Shown here one piece after another: positions 50,399-63,775 of a stretch of 64,000 nucleotides of DNA. Each line of letters begins with the position of its first letter. Position 1 is the first letter of the stretch. A program made the translations under genes and the position numbers. Below the pieces are notes generated by a model. The model had not been told where the DNA came from, made no database searches, and worked only from the letters and a program-made list of their open reading frames with translations. This DNA is from Montifringilla adamsi (lineage: Eukaryota > Chordata > Aves > Passeriformes > Passeridae), in assembly GCA_017590115.1 (NCBI GenBank), contig JAGGNK010013558.1:7979969-8043968 (forward strand), written 5' to 3'.

Positions 50399-50995
50399 GT
50401 AATTTTATACTCTGTTCAGGAAAAGGGTAGGGAATAAATCAGAAAAGCAATTTTGAAAGGTGAAAGAAATATCTAATATTGTTATCCACATCACAGGCAA
50501 CAGGATGCTTTATTTCTATGCATTTATTCACTTCTGTGTGGGGTACAGTAATATTTACAAATTTTTTCCCCCCTAGTTAAAGCAGTTGGTCAGTACAGTC
50601 TACCTTTTTTATTATTTTTTTTTCCCCTCCTCTGCAACCTGCTTTGTAATACAATGACTAGCTTTAAATCCTTCAGAGTGGAGGACTTAAACATAAAGCC
50701 TAGCACAAAGTCATACTTCAGCAATTCAGATTGGGAAATGAAGTAAATTTTGCCTTCTATTGAGAGGGGGCTGGGGCAGAGGAGCAGGGAGATACCATGC
50801 TGAGCACGGGGGCTGTCAGTTCTGCTTCCCTTAACTGATCACCTCCGATTTTTCCTCTCTTTTGAAATAGTGTGGGAAGCACTTGCTCCATCACTGTATG
50901 GTTTTTAGACATAGGTATTGATAAAATCCAAATCCAGTCAATTGTTTATCTGTCAGCAAATTCCCTCTGTATTCCAAGCACTTCTGGGTATAATA
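50399..50995. other. Putative first-intron sequence
   Basis: No exon is recognisable. T-rich runs lie at 50563-50630. The transition from CpG-rich to AT-rich composition is abrupt just before the donor. Confidence 0.35.
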
Positions 50996-50999
50996 TTAG

Positions 51000-51700
51000 A
51001 GAGAGTGCAACAATAATAATGATTACAGTTTTATTCCCAATTTAGCCATATCTATATGCATTTTTAAATGCAGATCAACACGGGTAACGGTAACCAGAGA
51101 TAGTTAACACTTCCTATTGGCTTTTTAAACCTCCCCACTGCTGTTTATCTGCCTTTCAGTGGCAGAAAGAGCATGAACAGGATGGGGTGTGTGTGAGAAC
51201 AATTCTATAAAAGACTATCTTGCACACAAAGCGAATGGCCCTGCCCCCATTGTGAAGGCAGAGATTCCCCCGAGATTAGGAGAGGAGGAATTGCTTGTGG
51301 TCAGAAGAGGCAGGAGAACAATAGAGCCCAAAATGGGCAGCAGCAGCAGCAGTCACTGAGGTGGGTGGGAAGAGTGGCCAAATGGCCATTGCAGGCTACG
51401 TGGCATTGTCACTGACACCAGAAATGGCTAAAAGGTCTCAAATTAGCAATTGTTGTGATTAGCAGGTGGTTTGAGAGATAGGAGGTCCAGGGAAGTGATT
51501 GGCGCTTTAAGCATCACATGCTATCTGCTCCAAAACACCCTTCACTTGCTCATTAACAGAGAATTATGAAATTACTTAAAGGACAACAATTCTAATGAAA
51601 AATAGAGTGTTGCAGAAATCAATTCCTTAAAGGGGTCATGACTTTTTATCTGCAGGTACTACAATTCCTACAGATTTTATTTCTGTGAAGGAATTTCATC
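51000..51700. promoter_or_regulatory. Candidate conserved non-coding element
   Basis: A long non-repetitive block 600-1300 bp after the putative first exon. It contains SOX-like ACAAT words (51010, 51196-51205, 51316, 51585), ATATGCATTTTTAAATGCAG, CGGGTAACGGTAACC, an E-box GCAGGTGG (about 51463) and AATTAGCAATTG and GTGATTAGC homeodomain cores. The density of such sites so close to an island promoter suggests an intronic enhancer. This is inference from motifs. Confidence 0.35.
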
Positions 51701-54550
51701 GGGAAATTTGGAAGGGAAACCAACATTATACAACAGTATTTCATCTGACTAGGAAAAAGTGATAGGATTATTCTAACACATGAATGCTTTCATGAATAAC
51801 TCATGTATTTAGATTGTGAATCTGCTCCTAAGAGAGGTCCAAAGACACATGGCTCAAAACCAAATTTATGAGGATCAAAGCTCAGAAGCATTTTGGTCCA
51901 GAGACAGGTACAATTTAATCTACAGCACTAAATAAAATCATATAAACAAACCATGCATCCTCTTCTATTTCTTGACTTTGAAGATAAACTCAAGGATGTC
52001 AGGGCTTTATTATCACTGGCTCTTTTAAAAGCTAGGACTGGATTCTCCAATTTCATGGATGTGCAGATACCAATACTCTCCTGAGGACTGCTGTGTTCCA
52101 GACCCAAAATCTGGAGCACAGCAAGTCCAAAGACACTCTTGAAATAATATCCCTTTACACATTAACAGCCTGCTCTTCTCTTTTTTGAGACTTGTCCTAT
52201 CTACTCCTATTTTCACACTAGAGAGCAAGGACTTGTACCCAGACTCAGTGAGCTCTCACTGAGTGATCTACAGAGTCCAGTCCTGTACATGCTAGGGGAG
52301 TTCATCCTGCCAAAACATCTTTAGCTAAGATTTTTCTACAGTATTTTATGTTTAATTGGGATTTTGTTGTTCCTGCAGTGTGGCAGAAAATACCAAGCTG
52401 ACAGCATTAGTAATGGACAATATCACTACTCTTTTTTCATGTGCTGCAGGCCACTGGGCAACTTTGAGAACCTCTTCACATTTGGCAGAGCCAGCTTTAA
52501 AAGCACACTAGAAAGCAAATACTTCAGTCTCCTGTCCATAATGCCAAGCAACCTGACAGTATTTACTCTGTCATTAGCTCAAGATAAAAAATCAGACTGA
52601 CATATCCAGTACTGGTGACTATTTTGGAAAATATAAGCTCTTTGGTCAAGAAAGTCACAGTACACACTCGGCTCCCAGATCCTCCTGCATACAACCAACA
52701 GGAGCGTGGGAGCAGCTCTGTGCAGGAAAACAGTGGCAGCCCAAGGTGATGCCCCTTAAATTTTAGAATTAGCCATCTAAAATTTGGTGGGATATCTCTG
52801 CAAATTGAGAGATCTCATGAGAGAGGAGGTAAGGATAGTTTGGCAAAGGAAGGTTTGCTTGCAGGCTCATTGAATAAGCAAAAATAAACATTCTGTCTGG
52901 GCTCGTTGAATAAGCTGAAAAAACAGTTCAGCTGCCTGTGCCACAGGAATTAAATGGCAGGGGTTAAAAATGGAGAAAACAGTGTGAAGGAGGATGTAGA
53001 AATGCCAGCTTTTACAGTCTTTGTTCTCATAATTATTGATTTGCCAACATAAACAGTGCAAAAGTAGTTGCATAGGTACTCTAGAGTTATGTATGGATAT
53101 TTTAGTTGTGAAAATTTTTTAAAAATCTTAAATATTACAGTATTTGCAGTAATTCTGCTATTAAAGATACTGCTTTTCCTAAAGATGTCTTTTGGTCAAG
53201 CCCCCATGGTAAACCCTTTGTTTTATGTTCAGTGAAGCCAGAGGTGTTACTTCTCACAAATGAGGTAATTTCCAACTCCAAATTATATGTTCACGATCAT
53301 ATATATTCTAAATAAAATCTTGTCAAAACACTTGTCATTTCCCTATCTTTCTGTCATAAAATTTGTGCTTACAGCTTGAAACAGAAAATTATACTGCAGG
53401 TACATGTCTGAGTATTTTTTCTTTAGCTGAGAAATTGGGTGTGAAGGTATCTAGACTTGTAAATTAAGGGCAAGAACCCAAAATCTACGGCAAGTAGTGT
53501 GGCAAAAGCCACTCTCCCTTTTAAAATAATTTACTAGAAAACAAAACTATAATCAAGTACTATTGATAAAGCCTTTCATGTCAAATTATTTGTAGCCTTG
53601 CTGTTGTTTCAGCCTTGTCGAAAAAAAATGTTCTTTGTTCTGTTTTATTTTTATTATACTCAGAGAAAAATGTATAGTAATGGTTGTGGTATATCTACAT
53701 GGAATTATTTTTCCTATTTTTTTTCTGCTAAAGCCAGGAAGCTTTATCACAGGTTTCCAGTGCATGTTCCTGTTTTCCCACCCAGGTGGCCTTAGGTGCA
53801 AAGCTGACAACTTAGGCTTCTTCCTGAGCCTCCACTTTTCCTTCCTGTGCTTATTTGCTTTTTTAATCGATGTACAGACTGAGCACAGGCAAACCTTCAG
53901 TAATTTTTTCAAGCTGTTGCAATTAAAACATAGTTTTTGTGTCATAACAGAAACAAGTGTTAATGAGCAATGAGGTGGGAGGCTTCCTTAGTGCTATTGC
54001 TTTTCTCTAGGACAGATGAAGTGCGGTTTAAAAGTCTCAGCTTGATTCTAAAAGACAGATGCCCTGGTGGTCAGTTGTAATAAAACGTGGGGTGTCCCCC
54101 CTGCCTGCATTTGTAGAAGTTCCCAAACCTTGTAAAAGCCAAGCTGTGCAGACACTCACCTCCTCTCCTGTGGTGATGGAGAGCAAACCTCACCTGAGAG
54201 GTGAAACCAAGAGCACCCAGCTGCAAAGTGAATGAGAGCAGAGCCTCAGTGCCATGGAAATGGGTGCTTTAAACTCTTTTCTCTGGGTTTAATCAGGTAC
54301 TTCTATTCTTCTATTTCATCACGTTTTATTCTGAGGTTTGGCTGGCTAGGAATCTGTGGATTAAGCATCTGTCTTGTTGCAGGAAATATCAGCCAAGCCT
54401 GGGAGGTTGTTTACCCTAGAATACAAACCTTGGGTCAAATTATTTGGAAAATGCAAATTTTTATGATCTACCTTGATGCTTATATTGCAACCTTGTGGGA
54501 AAGAATAACAAGGATTTCCCTAAAAAAACAGAAGAAATATATTTAAACAA
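51701..54550. other. Non-coding stretch
   Basis: No exon or repeat family is recognised. Open frames at 53586-53973 (both strands, up to 119 codons) have no motif and are at chance length. Confidence 0.45.
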
Positions 54551-54632
54551 GAAAAGAAAAGAAAAGAAAAGAAAAGAAAAGAAAAGAAAAGAAAAGAAAA
54601 GAAAAGAAAAGAAAAGAAAAGAAAAGAAAAGA
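54551..54632 (+). repeat. (GAAAA)n microsatellite
   Basis: About 16 perfect GAAAA pentanucleotide units. The Lys/Glu/Arg-rich open frame across it is a repeat artefact. Confidence 0.95.
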
Positions 54633-56525
54633 AGTTTAAATCTCCTCTTTAAAATTTATTTACAGACACTAGAAATTTCAGCCCCAAAGGATGACCTGTT
54701 GAGAAAGCTGTGGAAAAAGTTGAAAGGGAAACTGCTTTGCAGAGCTCTGCTGCTGCAGCAGCTGCTGTTATGGGCATCCAGCAAAGTGTGTAGAATGAAA
54801 TAGAACCAATAATCCTCATAAAAAATTTATCACGGACGCAGGGTTTGAAACTTTTCTATCCTGAGTGGATTTTGTTTGCTTGGTCCACACTGAAATAACT
54901 CAGGCCTCATCAAATGACAATTAATATGGAAGAAAAGTTACAGGTTTTCATTAGTCATTAGAAGGTTGGAATGATTTGTCTGTTTTTGTCACTATTCTCC
55001 ACTGTTTCATGTCATATTTAATTCAATTTCTATCAAAAGAAGCATACAAAAAAGGAGAATGACTAGAAAACTCAACTTGCTAAAGCTAATTTGCTGCCAT
55101 CTATGGATTTTCGAGTAGAATTCAAAATGAGTGTTGCAAAGAATTAAGACAAATATTTTCCTTCTAAGAAATCTGGATGAGGATATATTTGAAAATAATA
55201 CTTTTAAGTGAGATATCAGCCTTTTTCCCCCAAGACCTCCAGGCATTTTGAGTCCTAAATTCCATTTCTCCTAATATTCTCATTGGCTAGGAATTAGACT
55301 GCTTTGTGTTTTTGTGACAGATCCTTCTTGCTGAGGATGCTGTGACAATGAAGAGAAGCTGTAAATTTTGTTTAGATATATCTGGAAGTTTGCCCTATTG
55401 AAGGAGGTAGAATCAAAATTAAAATGAAAGTAAGAACTTGTAGAGGGATTCCCAGTCCTCTAAGCTGGGGAGAAACTGGGCAAAAGGATTGTGCCTGAGA
55501 TTTTCTGTACTGAGAATTTAAAATATATTCAGGATTCAAAAAAAATTAAGCACATTTCGTATGTGAACAAGGCTCTACTGACTTCAGCAGCTTCTGTCAA
55601 AACATAAGAGGAGTAAAAGTTTACTGATAGGGGAGGAGAGAGGGTGTAGGAATATATCTGGATATATCCTGCACTGGAAATAGGAAACTCTGTGGGTGCT
55701 CTGCTCAGAGGGGGATGGAGGAAGCAGAAGAGAAGGTGCAAAGAGAACTTTATATTTCAATGGCAGAGAGAGGATTTAGAATACTACTGAGGTTAAAAGA
55801 GCTGGACAACTGGAGATTTTCATTAATGGAAGGGATATGGAAAGTGAAATGGAGCTATAACCTTGAGTCTGAATGCTAACATGTAAAGATTAATCCAAAA
55901 GGATCAAAGTCCATGACACTGGAGTTCATTCAACGCCCAAAGACCGGTGGGTCTGACTAAGATCTGTTAGTCTTCATTTACATGTGCAGAATGCACTGAC
56001 TGAATGCAGCAGATTTGGTTCAAATCACTGCTGCTGAGAGGAGAACAGCACTGATACCTGTGGAGGAAATTATTTGGTGTTCAGCATTTTCAGAGCTCCA
56101 GCATTGGGAAGGCTGAGCACCAACTGATCAGACACTTTTCAGGTCCCATTTTCAGCCATTTCACTCTTTGTAGGGAAGTATGACCTTGCTTTAAAAAGTG
56201 TGAGGTAGTACACAAATGGTCAAAACAGGAGGAAAAACACTAAAACACACAAGAGTAAGCAGAACCTGAAATCTATTCAAGACATCCAGTTCCAGTTCAT
56301 ATTTATGGAGGTACACATGTGCTATAAGTGCACATACATAAGAGATGTATTTATCTACAGATGTGGCTAGTGAGGCTTTAGTTTGGAAAAAAATATGTAC
56401 TTTCCCTCTCTTTTTTAACCTTATCTGTACATTCTTGGGTCATGTAGCCTTTGTGCTGACTCTGGACAAAAATCCTCCTTTGATGGAGGATACATGCTGA
56501 AAGGTAGAATTCTGAATTATGTTCT
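54633..56525. other. Non-coding stretch
   Basis: No gene. Near 54741-54770 a cluster of CAGCTG/GCTGCTGCAGCAGC words forms a small palindromic E-box group. Confidence 0.45.
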
Positions 56526-56529
56526 CTAA

Positions 56530-57560
56530 ATTATCCCGTGCTCAGAGAGCAAGTATTGATTTTAAAAATGACTGAGCCAGACCTCGCATTGCAGTCCCCC
56601 CAAAGCACAACAAACAGCAGTCATGTGTTCAGCTACCAAGAGGCCACTGTGCTGGCATTGTTTCAAAAAATCAGAAAGTCATCAATCAAGCAAATAGTAA
56701 TCGGAATAAGTACATGGTATCTAAAGACACATTTTATCCAGTTACATGCTCCAATTCAGTTAGCAACGAGGAGAATTAGAACAATATTGGACCGATTAAC
56801 AAGCCTACCTTGGGAACTGTGAGCTGTTAAGTTATTTATTTTGCTGCCTTGTATAAAAGAATGAGGGGAATTTCATCTGCATAGTTAAGCATCCAGTAAC
56901 TTCCCACAATAAATAACCCAGCATCTCTCCGTGCTGGAATGTTTTGCATGGAGCCTGATTGAGAACACAGAATTTTACTGTAATTGGTTTCTGTACCTTT
57001 CAAATGGTTTAGTCACAATTGTGTTTCAGAGAAGATTTTTATTTTTTTCTCCAGGCGCTGGTAGTCACTGGTGCTGCAATGAAACTTCACAAGCAATAAA
57101 ATTATGAGGATCAGTGTATGCAAAACATCATCGAGTTCTATTTTAATGCCACGGTTTAATGATCAATGCAAAAAGCAGGGTTTAGAATTTCAGTCTTGCA
57201 CAATTCAATTGAATCAATAAACTATGGAGTTTCTATGAGGATGCACTTCACAATAATACAAAATATACCATTCCTAAAGAAATGCACGGCTGAAAAATGC
57301 ACCGTTCAAGTGAAGGCTCCAGCTCTGTATATTTATGGCTGTCTTTTGGGAGAGGCACGGGAGGAACAGAAAGATTATACAAAATGCTTTGTAAATTAAG
57401 GTAATAGTTCATGCAAATGAGATTGTTGAATTTTTCTGTACTGCTGTATAGCTCTTATAATGAAATCTCTGGTTTTTAGGTTTAGAGCTCTCAGGCTCTG
57501 ATTGCTATTAAATACAGCATGGGGTTTTCACTGTAGAAGGAATTAATTTAGAACTATTTT
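56530..57560. promoter_or_regulatory. Candidate conserved non-coding cluster
   Basis: About 1 kb of unusually information-dense, non-repetitive sequence. It includes CAGTAATCGG-type words, GGACCGATTAACAAGCC, CACGGTTTAATGATCAATGC, the 12-bp palindrome ATTCAATTGAAT (57203-57214), TATATTTATGGC and a perfect POU octamer (57411-57418). Open frames across it are short and motif-free. The texture is the most enhancer-like in the right part of the window; conservation is inferred. Confidence 0.4.
57411..57418 (+). promoter_or_regulatory. Perfect POU octamer ATGCAAAT
   Basis: An exact match to the octamer bound by OCT/BRN POU-domain factors, located inside the candidate enhancer cluster. Identical octamers occur at 6932, 47793 and, on the minus strand, 62844-62851. 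Confidence 0.4.
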
Positions 57561-60500
57561 ACTTCAGTAAACCTGGAGTTTCCTAATGAAGGAAGGAGGT
57601 CTCCTAAGACCTAGGGTGAATTTTACATTTAAATTTTACATACATTTCAAGTATCTGGAGGAGAACAAGTTTTGCATTATTCTTACTGTTTTGCTCTATT
57701 TCTACTAACCATAAATACAAATGAGTTAATGTTTTCTTTCCTTGGAGCACCCTGTCTGGGTTGTGTAATTATGTATGAAAGCTGCAGATTTTTATTTACA
57801 TTAATTTTTATGGGTTTGCTGTAACTCAAATTTAGTATGAGTTTGTATCACACAGCCACTCCCTGCTCTTTGTTTCCTTAGCTTTCAGGAGATGGCAGGG
57901 TTGAAGGAGTGGAGCTTTAATTATCTTCTCACCACAAAAAAGGGGTGGCTTTTCCAAATCTGGGTTTACAGAACAGAGCTGGAAGAATCAAAATTAATCG
58001 GTGTGATACCTGGCAATGTATTCACCTACTTGAGGGATATATTAACATGCTGTCAAGCCCCATCCCTCTAAAAAGCACCTATTTCTGTCCTTTCTCCTTG
58101 GGAAAAACAGCTTCTGGGCAGCAGTGCATTATTCAAGCCAGGTGAATAAGCTGGACAGAGGTGATGCTGATGGGAAACATTTGAATCATCTCTTTCCCAT
58201 GCAATTTCCCAAAGGGAATTGATTTGTTCAGTAGGCCTATGTATTTAGGAAAAGACATCCAGAAAGGAGATAGGTGATGGTTCTTCCTCGCTGTTTCCAA
58301 TGAAAATGTGGATTTGAGACTCTGAAGGTGAAGCATAAGTAAGGTATTCAGGTCTGCCCAGGAAGCTTTTAATAAATCCTTCTCCAGATACTTAAGTACA
58401 GTGGAAAACCCAGAACTGTGTGATTGAGAAGATCAATCCCTTTGTAAGCAGGACCTGCTCTTTTTAAGAACCATAGTGCTCTTCAAAGTTCTAGTTCAAC
58501 TAAATGTGTATCAATAATAAAACTAAATGAGGTTTACTTTAGTACTTTTGTACGGATAAAAATCATTTCATGTCTTTGCTCTTTAGGTGTCATTTCAGGG
58601 TGTTTTCCTGCTCTGATGTGGATCTCTGTCTCTGCATAAATTTTTCTGGCTTCACTGAGATATTGTCAGAAGATTTGCCCTGTTGAAAAAAAATTCTACT
58701 GTTCTTGAAGGCCACTTGAAACATGGAAATCAGAGCTTTTCATTAATACTGTCTAACTTAAGCTCATTTGGGCCACATCATAGTTATCCAGACATTTTAC
58801 TCTAGATTTGCTGTTTGATCATATGAATAATGATTAACTGGAGGGACAGCTGTTTTGGTGTCTGGTTTTTGGCAGCAGGAGCTATCAGAGGGCAGAACAT
58901 GTTGCTCAGCTTACAGATATGGGAGCTAGAAATCATTACAGGCCATGTCAGCTGCAACACTGATCTCATATCACTTCTAGAAAAAAAATCATTATTTTGT
59001 GAATAGAAATACAGGGCTTTAAAGATTTTGCTTTGCATGAAAGTATATTTTTACAGTATGTTGCTTTTTCCTGTATCTCCCTTCCACAGTCTAAAGAACA
59101 ACCCACCAGAAAAAAATAGTTCCTACATATAGGGGTCAACTGTATGGGAAAAGGAAGTTAGGACAGCCTTAGAAAAATCTAAATAACAGTGCAGAAGTGG
59201 TTAATTGTGTGTTCTGAGGGTTGTCAGAAGAAATGCAAGTTAGACATGCTTTTTAAAGGACAACTGGCTGATAGTCAGGGTTTTATTTTCCTCTCCAGTT
59301 CACAGCAGACGGTTTTTTTCTCTTCCTGCGGTGTAAAGCTGACAAGCTTTTCTCTGAAGGAGGAGTTTTGTAAGAGCTTTGAGTTTTTCATGCACAGATG
59401 TTTGTAGTTTGGGAATAAGGAGGGCATGAGCTGCAGAAGGGAAAAATGGAGGTGGTGTAATTCTTACCTGTTTTGCAGTCCCATATGCTACCTAAAAATA
59501 ACTCTTTGTGGAAGCTACCTGTATGGATGCAGTGTTGGGTAAAGCAGGCATTTTCCATTAAAGTAGAACTCATAAGGCTTCATGGAGCAAATTTAGGCCA
59601 ACTGATGAGGGCAAAAGTTATTCCCTGACCACTTACCATGACCTGCAGCTGCCTCATCTGCCTGGGCTTATTAGTGAGGATCAAGCAGCCACTAAACCCT
59701 CCCAGATTTGTCTGTTAGCTTATCCAGATTTGTCAGGAGAGCAGGAGGAGGTAGGACCTGGCCATGCTCCCACACTGAGCCATCCTTCCCTGCGGGTGGC
59801 TCTGAATGGATTCATGTGCCAGAGGAAAGGCCAAAACATCTCAGTGTCACATGTGTGTGGTTTCTGTAAGGTATCTGATTTCTATATGAAACTGGGACCT
59901 GAAAGGTAAAGAAAAGAGAGAAAGGGATGCAGAGAAAGAAGTCTGGGTTCTTTTTCCATTGTGCCAATATTTTACTTCAGCCTAAAAATCATAAAAGGGC
60001 TGCCTCTTCATCTGCAAAATGAAAAGCAGAGGAGTTGTCTGTGATATTTCAAATGTATAGATGTAAAGCCCTGTGTCTCAAACTGTTCTTGTATATTGCA
60101 AGGGGGTTTTCAGGTTCTACAATGTATGTGCAGCAAAATACCTTTTTCAGGAAAAAAAAAGGGCAATTTGCCTAATCATTTGATTCTTTTTTCAGAAAAA
60201 AAAAACCCCTCAGACATTAAATTACCCTCGCTCTGTTAGCCAGTTCAATTGTTTGTTTGGTTATTGCTGAGGGCCTGTATGAATTAGAAAATGTAAATGA
60301 AGCAGTGAGAAACATGTGGCTGTATCCAGCTGTGACAACCCTCTTTTGGGATTCAAAGTTTGGTTCATGTTCACATTCCTGCTGGACTAGAACATTATTA
60401 AGTGAAATTCATATACTTCAAAAAAGGTTCCTCATTTGCAATTTATGAGACGGGAGTACATCAAAGACATAAAAGCAGCAAATGGTCAGAAGTTAAAAGT

Positions 60501-61342
60501 GAGAGGTAGCCAGACTTCAGAAAAATTAGTTAACCGGTGATGTCATTCTATGAATAAAATAATTTACCTTAAGAAATCTATAGTTAGACCATCTCCCTTA
60601 CGATGAAAATTTCTATTCTTAGGCAATAATTTGCTCTGCAAATTGTTTTCAGTGTAGTTTTCCCTCTATTTTAACAAGATGCAGGGTTTGTGGAGTGGCT
60701 GAGTATGAACCAAGAGATTCTTTCAGGGCAGCTGAAGAGTGACTCCAGGCAAGGCAGGATCTGTCCTCAGCAATCCCAGGCCACTGGACTGACTCCTGGT
60801 TTGCTTTCACCTCTTTGACTTAGAAGCCAAAACCAGGGGAGTGAAAGGGTGGCCAACAGACATGATACCTCCCAGATTTCTATCCCAAGGGGTTCAGTGA
60901 GATTTGACAAAATTCAAAGCCTTTTGTTCTAGTTTGTGCAATAGGAGTTCATGTTGACTTTGTTTCTCTTGCTGTTCAGCACTGACTTAGGCTGTTAGGA
61001 TCCTTGGTTCAACTGCTGCCTCTGCTTGTAATGTAATTTAAAGTTGTTATTGTGGCTGATGAGTCCACGTTCATATTGACTTCATATTTCAGTTGTTTGG
61101 GATTTTGTGTGAATACTGACCAGTATTTTATAGTGCAACAAAGGAAAACCCACCTGAGGAGGTAACAGCACACACCTACCATGCTCTCCTGCACCTTTCC
61201 ATGTAGAGGTCCAGAGGCTGGGTGAGGTCTGTTTTGCTCCCTCTGGGTGTGTCTGAGGGCAGTTGGATTTGCCACAAACCCTCTGAGACAGGACAGTCTC
61301 TTTGACCTGAGTTTTACTGGTGCTGTCACTGTGGGGTCCCTA
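57561..61342. other. Non-coding stretch
   Basis: No gene, RNA gene or transposon is recognised. Short A-runs lie near 60153-60160 and 60196-60205. Confidence 0.45.
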
Positions 61343-61510
61343 ACTCTGAGGTGACACAGCCCTGCTCCTAACTGCTATCACCATTCCTGGAAGTTTGGAC
61401 TCTGAGGTGACACATCCCTGCTCCTAACTGCTATCACCATTCATGGAAGTTTGGACTCTGAGGTGACACAGCCCTGCTCCTAACTGCTATCACCATTCCT
61501 GGAAGTTTGC
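61343..61510 (+). repeat. 56-bp tandem repeat, three copies
   Basis: Three head-to-tail units start at 61343, 61399 and 61455. Each begins ACTCTGAGGTGACACA and ends near CCATTC(C/A)TGGAAGTTT. Copies 1 and 3 agree at two sites where copy 2 differs (CAGCCC/CATCCC and TTCCTGG/TTCATGG). Very low divergence suggests recent expansion and likely length polymorphism. Confidence 0.95.
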
Positions 61511-63770
61511 AGCTGCAGACTGTCCAGCCTGCCTGATGCTCCACTGGTCTCTCATGGAGAATATCCCATAAACCATCTGTGATATTTGCCTTCTAATCTT
61601 ATTTTCCTGCTTCTCAGTGTACCTACTGAACATTCTCAGAATATGCCCAGAGAAAGAAATTTTTTTCTTATTTTAAGACCCTATTAGAGAAAGAATGAGT
61701 TTGGCTCAACTGCCACATCTACAGATGTGTTTTCACCAGAATATGAAGGAAAAAAATATTACATTAAAAGATCTTTACTTATTCACTAGGCTGTTTATTC
61801 AGTAGTCACTCAAGAATTACTTCTAGCACATGTATTGCTGGTCTTCTTCAAACTTTTCTGTCCCCAAGATTAGTATTGAAACCAGTGCTACTGGGTGGGT
61901 TTTACTTCTTCTAAATAAAAGCCATGTATAGAAAGGGTCATCAAGCCTCCCAGTGACACTCCTAGTGAGTGGAGGGATTGCAGCAGGACTCCAGGAGCTG
62001 TCTGCTCCCAGCTCACCTGTTTCTGCATATTTATATGAAGATAACACCCTGGTTCCTTCAAATCAACAGTAATTCCCTCTGCACAATAACATGCCCTAGA
62101 TTTCTCATGGTTTTCATACATGTTTTTAGGGACTCTGCCCTTAAAATTCATGGCAGGCACTTGAGAGGTTATGTCCTTTTCATGACTCACTTCAGGGAGT
62201 TTCAGATGTCTTCAGTTTGCTCAGGCAAGATTCCTACCTCTGACTCTCCAAGCAGAAGAGAATTGCCATTAGCCTTTTATACCAGCCTTAATTGCCAATT
62301 ACCAGCGGGTGAACAGCCTCATAACGCTGCTGCTCCGAGCCTGCCGTGCTTTGCAAAGGAGCTCTGTGCAGGGAAACCTGCACAAGGAGGGATAAAGGCT
62401 GCTGAAGGACCTCCCTATTTCTGCCAAAGTTTCCAGTAGCTCCTTCTAGTTTTGAGTTCGTGCATTTAACTGGAATATTCCTATTTTAAAAAGTCATGTT
62501 TCCATTCAAAAGTAAGTGCAGAAAACATTTAAAAGAATTGTCTTTCAAAAAATAAGACAAATGTATTTTAGAAATTGTATCAACACAAGAAAACATTCCA
62601 ATTCATATTTGAAAAATAAGTAATTGCATATGCAAAATGAAGTTAAAAAGGAGCAGCTTCTGTTCTTTTATTTAATCCCATTTCTCCATATTTTAAGCAG
62701 AGCAGGTCACAAGCACAGTCCAGTGGGGGAAGTTCAGTATATTAAATGCACCAGCAGTTTTCTCTTGCAAATTGATTATTTAAATTGAGCTACTCTCAAG
62801 TAATGGATAATACCCACGCTTACAAGTATGAGTTTGTGTGGAGATTTGCATTCCAATCCATTCTTCTTTCTATGCTCTCAGAGACATCCAACTTAATTTC
62901 TTTGTGCTTATCTCAGCACTTACATCTTAAAATTAAAACTTATTAGGTGTTCATAAATTATTGTAAGGAATTTTTTTTACTGCATTGTTCTTTTCTGCAT
63001 ATGGACACATACATTTAAACTGGATTCAGAACTTTTTTCTTTATTTTTTTTGCTGATGAAACTATTGCAGAAATTTGGAAAGGTTAAACAAAAAAATAAA
63101 ATTGTTTTGACGTTTTCACTCAGCTGTGATTCTGTAATGTGGGACTGAAAAGTAGGGATTAGTGATGATTCCTCCTCCAATACCAGCCCCAAAGTGGGAG
63201 ATGAACTTTTCAAGAGATAAAGGAAACACTGGGATAAGGAATTCATTCAAAGATTCTTGGAAGGATACCCAGGTTCTAGTGGTTTTGGTTGTTCTGATTT
63301 TTGGAGAATTCACAAGCCAAATTAAGTAGTTCTCATATTTTCTGCAGTATCCACCACTGTCAACAGCATCATCACAAAGAGAAAGTAATTTTCTCATTTT
63401 AATTAACCACAGACTATCCTGACAGCTGCACATCCAAACTGCCCATTGCTGTTTCCCTGAGTTTGAATGTGAGTGTCCTTCACTATAAAGAGCAGAACAA
63501 TCCTGTCTGAAGCAGAGTTCCCATGTTCTTCAGGGTCAGCCCACAGAGGTTCCTCTGCAGATCTGCCTAAATTTCACTGCAGATCTTGTCTCAGTTGTGC
63601 TTTGTTCTGTCGAGCTTGCTTGGCAGCTTGGCCATATCTCATAAGCCTTTGCTTTTGGAGCTAGACCTGCCAATGCAGCTTTAAACTAAATGGGGCTGTA
63701 AATCAAAATGTCCTCATCTACAATTCTTTCCTAAGCATCTGATTGCAATCATGCTGAATGCTACTTGTAC
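61511..63770. other. Non-coding stretch
   Basis: No exon is supported. It includes the longest open frame of the window (61969-62439, 156 codons, plus strand), which has no signal peptide, motif or splice context and is at chance length. The minus-strand frame 63433-63116 (105 codons) is likewise unrecognised. Confidence 0.4.
62289..62301. promoter_or_regulatory. Inverted TAATT pair, homeodomain-dimer-like
   Basis: TAATTGCCAATTA carries two TAATT half-sites facing each other around a 3-bp spacer, the arrangement favoured by cooperative paired-class homeodomain dimers. It lies next to CpG-containing words (ACCAGCGGG, CATAACGC, CTCCGAGC). Confidence 0.35.
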
Positions 63771-63775
63771 AGGGA

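Noticed and set aside
54495..54803. Lys/Glu/Arg-repeat open frame
   Set aside because: It is produced by the GAAAA pentanucleotide repeat.
56201..56210. let-7-like seed TGAGGTAGTA
   Set aside because: Only the first 10 bases match; the rest diverges and no hairpin precursor is present.
61969..62439. Longest open reading frame (156 codons, plus strand)
   Set aside because: Its length is what chance predicts for six frames of AT-rich 64 kb. It has no recognised domain, signal peptide or splice context.
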